Source: Anaerolineae bacterium
GTDB lineage: Bacteria > Chloroflexota > Anaerolineae > Aggregatilineales > Aggregatilineaceae
Assembly: GCA_020848665.1 (NCBI GenBank)
Contig: JADLHR010000334.1
Coordinates: 1-5,611, forward strand
Reading direction: 5' to 3'
Length of the DNA: 5,611 bases
The notes beneath the pieces were generated by a model that saw nothing but the letters and a program-made list of their open reading frames with translations, was not told the origin of the DNA and searched no databases. The translations under genes and the position numbers were made by a program. Below, piece after piece: positions 1 to 5,195 of this stretch; the stretch's first letter is position 1, and the number at the start of each line of letters is the position of its first letter.

Positions 1-594
1 CAGCCGCAGCTTGAGCTGGCCGTGCTCGACCGTCTGCTGGAGTGCGACGGCGCCGAGCCAGGCTCGATTGAGTATGTGGACGTGGGCTACGCCGACCCGA
101 TCCCGCTGATGCAGCGCGACCGCTTCGATCTGGCGTGGATGTACTACGGCTGGACGGGGATCGACGCCGAGCAGCGCGGGGTGGACCTCGACGCGGTGAT
201 GCTGATGGACTGGTTCGACTGCGTGCCGGATTACTACACGCCGATTCTGATCGCCAGCCGTGCGCTGGTCGAGGAGCAGCCGGAGCTGGTGCGCGCGTTC
301 GTCGAGGCCACCGCGCGCGGGTACGCCTACGCCATCGAGCGCCCGGCTGAGGCGGCGAACCTGTTAATCGCGGCGGTGCCGGAGCTGGACCCCGACCTGG
401 TGCGCGCCAGCGCGGAGTGGCTTGCGCCGCACTACCAGGCCGACGCGCCCCGGTGGGGTGAGCAGTCGCTCGATATCTGGCAGGGCTTCAGCGACTTCCT
501 GGCCGAGCATGAGATTCTGGCTGAGGGGATCGACGCCGAAAACGCCTTTACCAACGAGTTCCTGCCGGGGACGATTGAGGAAGCAACCGATTAG
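1..594 (+). CDS. ABC transporter substrate-binding protein, NMT1/THI5-like (ThiY type), 3' part only
   Basis: The reading frame is open from the first base of the window (frame 1) to TAG at 592-594, so the gene begins upstream; the GTG at 22 is only an internal codon. About 197 residues are visible, roughly the C-terminal two thirds of a family usually 310-350 aa long. The stretch from GYADPIPLMQ through FDLAWMYYGWTGID, then DYYTPILIAS, QADAPRWGEQ and AFTNEFLP, matches the NMT1/THI5-like periplasmic-binding fold. Relatives bind thiamine pyrimidine precursors (HMP or formylaminopyrimidine) and deliver them to an ABC importer. The aromatic-rich segments WMYYGW and DWFDCVPDYY are plausible ligand-pocket residues. 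Any signal peptide or lipobox lies outside the window. The ATPase gene follows 4 nt after the stop, which supports an importer operon. The family call is firm; the exact ligand is inferred and could be another small heterocycle. Confidence 0.88.
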   Translation, partial: QPQLELAVLDRLLECDGAEPGSIEYVDVGYADPIPLMQRDRFDLAWMYYGWTGIDAEQRGVDLDAVMLMDWFDCVPDYYTPILIASRALVEEQPELVRAFVEATARGYAYAIERPAEAANLLIAAVPELDPDLVRASAEWLAPHYQADAPRWGEQSLDIWQGFSDFLAEHEILAEGIDAENAFTNEFLPGTIEEATD

Positions 595-598
595 CAGC

Positions 599-1387
599 AT
601 GAGCGAGCAGCCCTGCATCGAAGTGCGGTCGGCCAGCAAGACCTTCCGCGACGACGGGCGCGCGGTCCAGGCGCTGGCCGATGTCAGTTTCGCCGTGCGC
701 CCTGGCGAGTTCGTGACGATTATCGGGCCGAGCGGCAGCGGCAAGAGCACGCTGTTCAACCTGATCACCGGCCTGACTCCGCCGGATACAGGCGAGGTGC
801 TGATCGGCGGGCAGCCGGTCGCCGGGCGAACGGGGCTGGTCGGCCTGATGCCACAGCGTGACCTGCTGCTACCCTGGCGCACTGTGCTGAATAACGTCAT
901 TCTCGGCCCGGAGCTGGACGGCGTGCCGAAGCGCGCGGCGCGCCGCCGCGCCCGCGAGCTGATGCCGCTTTTTGGGCTGGCCGGGTTCGAGAACGCCTAC
1001 CCCGACACGCTTTCAGGCGGGATGCGCCAGCGGGCGGCGCTGCTGCGCACCTTCCTGACCGGCCGTGATGTGCTGCTGCTCGACGAGCCATTTGGTGCGC
1101 TCGACGCGCTCACCCGCCGCGAGCTTCAGCGCTGGCTGCTGGAGATGTGGCGGCGCTTCGACAAGACGATTCTATTCATCACGCACGATGTGGAAGAAGC
1201 CGTTTATCTGGCCGACCGCGTGCTGGTCTTCAGCGCACGTCCCGGCCGTATCACCAAGATTCTCACTGTCGATCTGCCGCGCCCGCGCAGCGCGATCTCG
1301 CTGCTGTCCGAAGACTTGCGCGGGCTGGAAGTCGAGCTGATCGAGGCGCTGGAAGCTGGCAATCGCCGGCCTGACCCCTTATCCTGA
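599..1387 (+). CDS. ABC transporter ATP-binding protein (ThiZ/SsuB/TauB type)
   Basis: This 262-aa cytoplasmic nucleotide-binding subunit powers an importer by ATP hydrolysis. All core motifs are present: Walker A GPSGSGKST (43-51), Q-loop Q86 in LMPQRDLLLPW, signature LSGGMRQR (138-145), Walker B VLLLDEP (158-164), D-loop GALD (166-169) and the H-loop His196 in FITHDVEEA. The LLPWRTVLNNV and THDVEEAVYLADRV segments are typical of the nitrate/taurine/sulfonate/HMP importer ATPases, and the length is normal for that group. The frame is open 59 codons further upstream, but that part overlaps the binding-protein gene and is not ABC-like. ATG 599 is chosen because family homology (CIEVRSASKTF) starts just after it and it lies 4 nt past the previous stop. 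The ribosome site is weak (GAGGAAG at 577-583, rather distant), so translation is probably coupled. The partner permease is not visible. Confidence 0.95.
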   Translation: MSEQPCIEVRSASKTFRDDGRAVQALADVSFAVRPGEFVTIIGPSGSGKSTLFNLITGLTPPDTGEVLIGGQPVAGRTGLVGLMPQRDLLLPWRTVLNNVILGPELDGVPKRAARRRARELMPLFGLAGFENAYPDTLSGGMRQRAALLRTFLTGRDVLLLDEPFGALDALTRRELQRWLLEMWRRFDKTILFITHDVEEAVYLADRVLVFSARPGRITKILTVDLPRPRSAISLLSEDLRGLEVELIEALEAGNRRPDPLS

Positions 1388-1400
1388 GGGAGCGCATCCA

Positions 1401-1880
1401 ATGTGTGCTGAAGTTACCTCGCCTGCGATTGACGCGTTCTGGCGGCGCTACCTGGCGACGCTGTCACCTGATGCGCCGCGCCCGGCCGGGTATACGGCGT
1501 GGGCGTTTGGTGATAACCCCGCGCTGGCGGATGAACTTGGCGCGCTAGTGTACGCAGGCACCAAGACCGCGACCTGCGGCTCGTTGTGGGAATACGAAGC
1601 AGACGGCGAGCCGGTTCCCGCGCCCGGTGATCTGAGCGTGATTCTCACCGGAGAGGGCGTGCCGCTGTGCATCATCGAAACCACCGAGGTGACGGTCCAG
1701 CCGTTCAACACGGTCGATGCGCGCTTCGCCTACGACGAGGGGGAAGGCGATCGCTCGTACGAATACTGGCATAACGCGCATCTGCGCTTTTTTACGCGTT
1801 CCTGCGCGCGTATCAGGCGCGAGCTTGACGAGAGTATGCCGGTCGTGGCCGAGCGATTCCGCGTGGTCTACCGCGAGTGA
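1401..1880 (+). CDS. ASCH domain-containing protein (YhfF-like)
   Basis: This 159-aa soluble protein belongs to the ASCH superfamily, a beta-barrel fold related to PUA and thought to bind RNA or nucleotide-like ligands. Diagnostic features are GTKTATCGSLWEYE (53-66, the cleft motif), PAPGDLSVIL (73-82), CIIETTEV (90-97), FAYDEGEGDRSYEYW (109-123) and the terminal MPVVAERFRVVY (146-157). Length and motif order fit the YhfF-like branch. The start is ATG 1401, preceded by a good GAGGGAG ribosome site (1386-1392) with an 8-nt spacer. That site overlaps the stop of the ATPase gene, so the two are probably cotranscribed. Some ASCH proteins (YqfB) are N4-acetylcytidine amidohydrolases, but this branch is different and no catalytic role is claimed. 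A direct link to the transporter is not evident. Confidence 0.9.
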   Translation: MCAEVTSPAIDAFWRRYLATLSPDAPRPAGYTAWAFGDNPALADELGALVYAGTKTATCGSLWEYEADGEPVPAPGDLSVILTGEGVPLCIIETTEVTVQPFNTVDARFAYDEGEGDRSYEYWHNAHLRFFTRSCARIRRELDESMPVVAERFRVVYRE

Positions 1881-2019
1881 GCGCGCCCGGAAAACTGATA
1901 TGCTTCTAACGCGCGCGATAATCTGATTCTAACCTTGATCGCGTATGCTATGGGTGTCGCCGGGCTGGGGCTACACCGGCCGTTGCAGGCTCTCCGCAGA
2001 GTAGATCGAGGGAAGAACG

Positions 2020-2370
2020 ATGGCAGCGCCATTTGCCGCCGATGCGACCGAGATGTCGCCGGAAGTGCTTGAATTGCTGGACCAGCGCATCGCTGAGCTG
2101 GTCGATACGGTGCGCGGCAACAACCGCCGGATCGAGGCGCTGAATGCCCGCATCGAGGACGCCAAGGACGAGTTACGCGCGCTGCTGGAGCAGCGTGGCG
2201 CGAACTGGTCGGACGAAGAAGGTTACGCGCGGCTGGTAAGCGACGCCGTGCGCCGCTGGTACGACACGCAGGCGCTCGATCGCCTGGTCATGAGCGACCC
2301 GCTGCGTCACGGCTGGCTGGTGGATTACCGCCGCGAGACACCGGTTCGCGGGGGCGTGAAAGTTCGCTAG
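2020..2370 (+). CDS. Small coiled-coil protein of unknown function
   Basis: This is a 116-aa protein that I cannot assign to a named family. The N-terminal half (about residues 12-62) is a continuous heptad-like helix rich in Leu, Ile, Glu and Arg (VLELLDQRIAELVDTV, then RIEALNARIEDAKDELRALLEQ), predicting a coiled coil. The C-terminal half contains WSDEEGYARLVS, RRWYDTQALDRLVMSDP, LVDYRRETPVRGGVKVR. The YDT-ALD...YRRET...V-VR layout vaguely recalls small phage-encoded coiled-coil proteins, but that is from memory only. The start is well supported by GAGGGAAG (2008-2015) just ahead of ATG 2020. Codon use is like the neighbours. There is no signal peptide or membrane segment. It stands apart from the upstream operon by a 139-nt gap, and its TAG stop forms part of the CTAG flank of the following palindromic element. 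Confidence 0.8.
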   Translation: MAAPFAADATEMSPEVLELLDQRIAELVDTVRGNNRRIEALNARIEDAKDELRALLEQRGANWSDEEGYARLVSDAVRRWYDTQALDRLVMSDPLRHGWLVDYRRETPVRGGVKVR

Positions 2371-2559
2371 AGCGTGTTATGCACTTGCGCGCCGGGTAAA
2401 GCCCCCCATCCCCCGGCCCCTTGCCCCCAAAATGAGGGAAGGGGAGACTGCTCTGGCTTTTTTCCTTCCCTCGTTCTGGGGGAAGGAAAGCCGACCGCAG
2501 GTCGGAAGGATGGGGGGATGGCCTGGAAGCCAGACCACAAGGTGCATAACAGCCTCTAG
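2367..2559. mobile_element. MITE-like palindromic element flanked by CTAG
   Basis: The outer arms 2367-2384 (CTAGAGCGTGTTATGCAC) and 2542-2559 (GTGCATAACAGCCTCTAG) are inverted repeats matching at 16 of 18 positions. The identical CTAG at both ends (2367-2370, 2556-2559) can be read as a 4-bp target duplication around a 185-bp core (2371-2555). Inside are further nested complements: 2402-2411 pairs perfectly with 2508-2517, 2419-2442 pairs with 2464-2486 with few mismatches, and 2491-2505 is a perfect 6-bp hairpin with a GCA loop. The whole unit could fold into one long stem. It has no credible coding content. CTAG fits the YTAR target preference recalled for the IS5 group, so mobilisation in trans by an IS5-family transposase is a reasonable inference. 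C-rich/G-rich elements of this look are commonly dispersed in Chloroflexota genomes. Confidence 0.7.
2419..2486. repeat. Inner inverted repeat (hairpin) of the palindromic element
   Basis: Arm 2419-2442 (CCTTGCCCCC...GAGGGAAGG) is complementary to arm 2464-2486 (CCTTCCCTCG...GGGGGAAGG) apart from one bulged base and two differences, one of which is a G-U pair in RNA. The loop is about 21 nt and ends in a TTTTTT run. As RNA it would be a stable stem just downstream of the small coiled-coil gene and could protect or stabilise that message's 3' end. Confidence 0.7.
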
Positions 2560-2596
2560 GTGCGCCGGGCGCGCGCAACAGGTTTCCATAACGTAC

Positions 2597-2660
2597 TACC
2601 GGCGGGCAGCCGGGCGCGGTGGATTTTCCGGCGCCCGGTGCGCCCGCTGGTACTTTTTCT
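2597..2660 (+). terminator. Probable rho-independent terminator
   Basis: The left arm at 2597-2617 pairs with the right arm at 2631-2652. CCGGGCGC (2610-2617) and GCGCCCGG (2631-2638) form a perfect 8-bp stem around a 13-nt loop. Pairing then extends outward with GCGGGC/GCCCGC and TACC/GGTA, with one bulge and a few mismatches. The stem is followed immediately by CTTTTTCT (2653-2660). A GC-rich hairpin plus a T-run is the standard intrinsic terminator layout. It would end transcripts coming from the small coiled-coil gene and insulate the promoter that begins a few bases later. Confidence 0.6.
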
Positions 2661-2663
2661 GTA

Positions 2664-2693
2664 TTGCGCGGCCCGTCTATTCACCGCTATAGT
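2664..2693 (+). promoter_or_regulatory. Candidate sigma70-type promoter for the wHTH gene
   Basis: TTGCGC (2664-2669) and TATAGT (2688-2693) are separated by 18 nt and would give a transcript start near 2700, about 40 nt before the ATG at 2739. The -10 box matches consensus at 5 of 6 positions and the -35 box at its first three. The placement directly after a probable terminator and before an isolated gene strengthens the call. The sequence is otherwise GC-rich, so an AT-rich box here stands out. Confidence 0.5.
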
Positions 2694-2738
2694 ACGGGAT
2701 GATAAGGCGCACAACCCCAGCGCAAGAGTAGGTCATCC

Positions 2739-3419
2739 ATGCTCGACGATTTGCAGAGACTTCCTTCCCAGGCGCTGACCGTCATTCGCTATCTCGCCGG
2801 GCGCGAGAGCGCGGCAGCAGACAAGATTACCGGCGCCACCGGCTTGAGTGAGCGCGCCTTTGGCAAGGCGATCCGCGCGCTGATCACCCGGCGCTTCGCA
2901 GAGATGTCGCAGCCGGGCGTGTACCGGCTGTCCGCGCGCGGGCGCGAGGCGCTTGAGACGATCGACGGGGGTGGGAACGGGCTGGATGATCCGGCTTCGG
3001 TCGCGGATGCGCCTGCCGCCGCGCATGCCGCGAGCCATGAGCGCCAGTTGTCGGTGCTGGTTGCGCGCGAGTGGGTGCGCCATCTGCCCGCCAGGCTGAT
3101 GATCGGGTTTGATGCCGCGCCTGCACCAGGAGCCGCCAGCCCTACGCAGACGTTGGTCCTGCGGGTGCAGGCGGCCGGCTGCCTGATCGACCCCTCCGAG
3201 CACGCGCTGGACGTTCCGGCGCGCAAGCCGGCCGGGCCGGTGCAGTTTCGCCTGACGCCGCACGAAGGACGGACGATTCACGTGCGGGTCGAAGTTTACC
3301 GGGATGGGATGCTGATGGGCGGGCTGTTTTTCGAGGTCCCGGTGACTGATTTCCCCACGCCGCTCAGCGCGCAGTTCCACGCGCTGGGGGCGGTAGTTCC
3401 GCTTGAGTCGCACGCCTGA
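2739..3419 (+). CDS. Winged helix-turn-helix protein with C-terminal beta-rich domain
   Basis: This 226-aa soluble protein is not recognised as a named gene. Residues about 9-72 look like a winged helix-turn-helix: a first helix (SQALTVIRYLAG), a second helix (ADKITGATG), a recognition helix (SERAFGKAIRALITRR) and a wing ending in VYRLSARGREAL. This pattern resembles MarR-like or DprA-C-terminal wHTH domains. Residues about 75-101 are a Gly/Ala/Asp-rich linker. Residues about 102-206 alternate short beta strands (TLVLRVQAAG, VQFRLTPHEG, TIHVRVEVYRDG, LMGGLFFEVPV), suggesting a beta-sandwich. Similar-looking strands occur beside CHAT, caspase or NTPase effector modules in Chloroflexota and Cyanobacteria, but this is an impression. 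The start is ATG 2739, with GAGTAGG (2726-2732) as a modest ribosome site and a promoter upstream. It probably binds DNA, or possibly protein. The adjacent kinase is the only clear neighbour that might share its pathway. Confidence 0.8.
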   Translation: MLDDLQRLPSQALTVIRYLAGRESAAADKITGATGLSERAFGKAIRALITRRFAEMSQPGVYRLSARGREALETIDGGGNGLDDPASVADAPAAAHAASHERQLSVLVAREWVRHLPARLMIGFDAAPAPGAASPTQTLVLRVQAAGCLIDPSEHALDVPARKPAGPVQFRLTPHEGRTIHVRVEVYRDGMLMGGLFFEVPVTDFPTPLSAQFHALGAVVPLESHA

Positions 3420-3424
3420 GCGAC

Positions 3425-3443
3425 GACAGCCTCGCAGGTTGTC
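3425..3443 (+). terminator. Small hairpin after the wHTH gene, weak terminator candidate
   Basis: GACAGCCT (3425-3432) pairs with AGGTTGTC (3436-3443) over 8 bp, including one G-T wobble, with a 3-nt CGC loop, only 5 nt past the stop codon. The following sequence is CTCTCCCGG then TTTTC, so the T-run is displaced. It may be a weak terminator or a 3'-end stabiliser. Confidence 0.4.
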
Positions 3444-3493
3444 CTCTCCCGGTTTTCGGTTCGCTATTTGCTGCGGTTTGAGCGCGAACGGTC

Positions 3494-3499
3494 TATAAT
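3494..3499 (+). promoter_or_regulatory. Perfect -10 box (TATAAT) upstream of the histidine kinase
   Basis: TATAAT is an exact consensus -10 element in otherwise GC-rich DNA, 74 nt after the previous stop. A convincing -35 is lacking: TTGCTG at 3468-3473 would leave a 20-nt spacer. The expected transcript start is near 3506. An activator could compensate for the poor -35, but no operator is evident. Confidence 0.5.
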
Positions 3500-3524
3500 C
3501 CACCCACCTGTGTTTCACTGATCT

Positions 3525-3569
3525 ATGTCTGTTGTTATGTCGCTGCGCCAGCCGAAAGCGTGCATTTAA
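3525..3569 (+). CDS. Possible 14-aa leader peptide ORF overlapping the kinase start
   Basis: ATG 3525 opens the 14-codon frame MSVVMSLRQPKACI, which ends in TAA at 3567-3569. The last A of that stop is the first base of the kinase ATG (TAATG), a classic arrangement for termination-reinitiation coupling. It starts about 19 nt after the expected transcript start. It has no evident Shine-Dalgarno, and the peptide shows no run of one amino acid typical of attenuation. It may be fortuitous; the overlap and the weak ribosome site of the kinase are the reasons to list it. Confidence 0.3.
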   Translation: MSVVMSLRQPKACI

Positions 3570-5182
3570 TGGTATCAAAGCGCTTTGCCGCGCTCGTGAC
3601 CGCGCTGCGTCGCCTGGTTTTCGCTCGATCTCAGCGCGAGCACGAGCTGGAAGCCGAGCTGCGCAAGTTCTCGCGCGCGGTCGAGCAAAGCCCCAGCACG
3701 GTCATGATCACCGATCTCGCCGGGAATATTGAGTACGTCAATCCGAAGTTCACCGAGCTGACCGGTTACACGCTCGACGAGGTGCGCGGGCGCAATCCGC
3801 GCTTTCTCAAGTCGGGGCACACGCCCGACGAGGAATACGCTCGCATGTGGCGCACGATCAGCAGCGGCGGCGAATGGCGCGGGGTGCTGCACAACGTCAA
3901 GAAGAACGGCGAGCGGTATTGGGAATCCGCCTTGATGGCGCCGATCAAAAATGCGGGCGGCCAGATCACGCACTATATCGCGCTCAAGGAGGACATCACC
4001 GCGCGCAAGACTGCCGAAGACGCGCTGCGCGCTCATGCGGAGGAAATGGAGCGGCGAGTTGCCGAGCGCACTGCCGATCTGGAACGCGAGCGCGCGCTGC
4101 TGCGGGCTATCCTGGATGCGATGACCGAGGGTGTCCTGTACGTCGAGGACAAGACGATCACCTACAGCAACCGCGCGCTGGGGCAGATGCTGGGCCTGCC
4201 GCTGGACAGCCTGGTGAGCCGTGATCTGCCGGCGCTGTACGAGCGTGTGGTGCGCTCCGGCCCGACGTATGATCGCCTGCGCGCCGAGGTCGATAGCGTG
4301 CTGGATCGCGACCCGCTGTGGAGCGGCGAGCTGAGACTGGAGCGGCTCGATGGGACGCGTGTCGATGTCGTGCTGATTACCGCCCAGGTCAGTGGTCCGG
4401 CTGGCGAGCGGCTGGGGCGGGTGAGCGTGCTGCGCGACATCAGCCGCGAGAAGGACCTGAACGAGCAGCGCGAGCGTTTTCTGCGGCACGCCGCGCATGA
4501 GCTGCGCACGCCGCTCTCGAACTTCAAGACGCGGCTCTACCTGCTGCGCCGCCAGCCGGAGCGCCTGTTCAGTCATCTGGCCGTCATGGAGCGCGTGACC
4601 GATGAGATGAATGAGTTGGTCGAAGACCTGCTCGACGTGTTCCGCTTGCAGCGCCATTCGAATGAGCTGGGCCATGAGACTGTCGAGTTGTGCATGCTGC
4701 TCGACGATGTGATCGCTGCGTGCCAGGCGGCAGCGGAGCACCAGAAGGCCGAGCTTCGACTCTTGGCTGCTGGCGAGCCGGTGTTTGTCTGGGCGGATCC
4801 GGAGCGCCTTCGGCAGGCGCTGGTCCGGCTGGTGATGAGCGCGCTCGACGCGGTGGACGAAGACGGTGTCGTCGAGGTATCGCTGGCGGTCGAGTCGGAC
4901 GAAGCGGGCAACTGGGCGTTGATTAGCGTGCGCGATAACGGGCCGGACCTGCCGCCCGCTCAACTGCAACATGTTTTCGACCCCTTCTACCGCGTTGCGC
5001 AAGGCGCGCGCAGCACCGGCATCGGCCTGGGGCTGACCCTGGCGCGGCAGATCGTGGAGCTTCACCAGGGAACGCTGACGGCCCGAAGCGAGGCCGGGCG
5101 CGGAACGGTGTTCGAGGTGCGGCTGCCGGAGTGCGGAAGCTGTTACGACAGCGCCGCCGAAGAATTGATCAGCGAGAGGTAA
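3569..5182 (+). CDS. Soluble PAS-PAS sensor histidine kinase with atypical ATP-binding domain
   Basis: This 537-aa protein is cytoplasmic; no transmembrane segment is visible. Numbering is from ATG 3569. The domain order is a short basic helix, PAS1 about 34-147 (AVEQSPSTVMITDLAGNIEY, NPKFTELTGYTLDEVRGRNP, YWESALMAPI, ALKEDITARK), a coiled-coil linker to about 180, a weaker PAS2 about 180-292, an H-box with phosphoacceptor His310 (HAAHELRTPLS), and a HATPase_c domain. PAS1 resembles the NifL/redox-sensor type and lacks the LOV cysteine (NPRFL in place of NCRFL). The F-box FDPFYR (470-475), the GIGLGL lid motif (484-489) and GRGT (510-513) are present. Two positions are odd: the N-box reads RLVMSALDA, with Ser424 where Asn normally holds Mg, and the G1 box reads DNGPD, with Asp460 for the second Gly. 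An alternative start is GTG 3560 (+3 aa). The ribosome site is weak (GAAAG 3554-3558). No response regulator is nearby. Confidence 0.93.
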   Translation: MVSKRFAALVTALRRLVFARSQREHELEAELRKFSRAVEQSPSTVMITDLAGNIEYVNPKFTELTGYTLDEVRGRNPRFLKSGHTPDEEYARMWRTISSGGEWRGVLHNVKKNGERYWESALMAPIKNAGGQITHYIALKEDITARKTAEDALRAHAEEMERRVAERTADLERERALLRAILDAMTEGVLYVEDKTITYSNRALGQMLGLPLDSLVSRDLPALYERVVRSGPTYDRLRAEVDSVLDRDPLWSGELRLERLDGTRVDVVLITAQVSGPAGERLGRVSVLRDISREKDLNEQRERFLRHAAHELRTPLSNFKTRLYLLRRQPERLFSHLAVMERVTDEMNELVEDLLDVFRLQRHSNELGHETVELCMLLDDVIAACQAAAEHQKAELRLLAAGEPVFVWADPERLRQALVRLVMSALDAVDEDGVVEVSLAVESDEAGNWALISVRDNGPDLPPAQLQHVFDPFYRVAQGARSTGIGLGLTLARQIVELHQGTLTARSEAGRGTVFEVRLPECGSCYDSAAEELISER

Positions 5183-5187
5183 GGTGA
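5181..5187 (+). promoter_or_regulatory. Ribosome binding site deciding the DUF402 gene start
   Basis: AAGGTGA overlaps the end of the kinase stop codon and lies 8 nt before ATG 5196, good spacing for the anti-Shine-Dalgarno. The competing GTG at 5184 lies inside this site and would have only GAGAGG (5174-5179) with a short 4-nt gap. Confidence 0.55.
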
Positions 5188-5195
5188 CGCACTCG

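Noticed and set aside
422..598. 59-codon N-terminal extension of the ABC ATPase
   Set aside because: It lies wholly within the substrate-binding protein gene, is Arg/Ser/Thr/Pro-rich out-of-frame translation, and ABC homology begins only after ATG 599.
1881..2019. Promoter for the small coiled-coil gene and an inverted repeat CGCGAT (1914-1919) / ATCGCG (1938-1943)
   Set aside because: AT-rich pieces such as GATAAT (1917-1922) and TATGCT (1944-1949) have no matching -35 at proper spacing, and a 6-bp repeat of this composition is expected by chance; a promoter is likely here but cannot be placed.
2401..2521. Possible CRISPR-type repeats in the C-rich/G-rich stretch
   Set aside because: The repeats are inverted rather than direct and regularly spaced, with no spacer units and no cas genes in view.
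2374..2692. Several short open frames on both strands across the palindromic region
   Set aside because: They consist of translated C-rich/G-rich repeat and hairpin sequence, lack ribosome sites and change frame with the repeat arms.
2733..3578. 281-codon open frame on the - strand, antisense to the wHTH gene
   Set aside because: Arg/Gln/His-rich shadow composition with no family resemblance; the + strand gene has its own promoter, ribosome site and a wHTH pattern.
3777..3830. LOV (blue-light) identity for the first PAS domain
   Set aside because: The GRNPRFLKSG segment has Pro where the flavin-reactive Cys of GRNCRFLQ would be, so LOV photochemistry is not supported.
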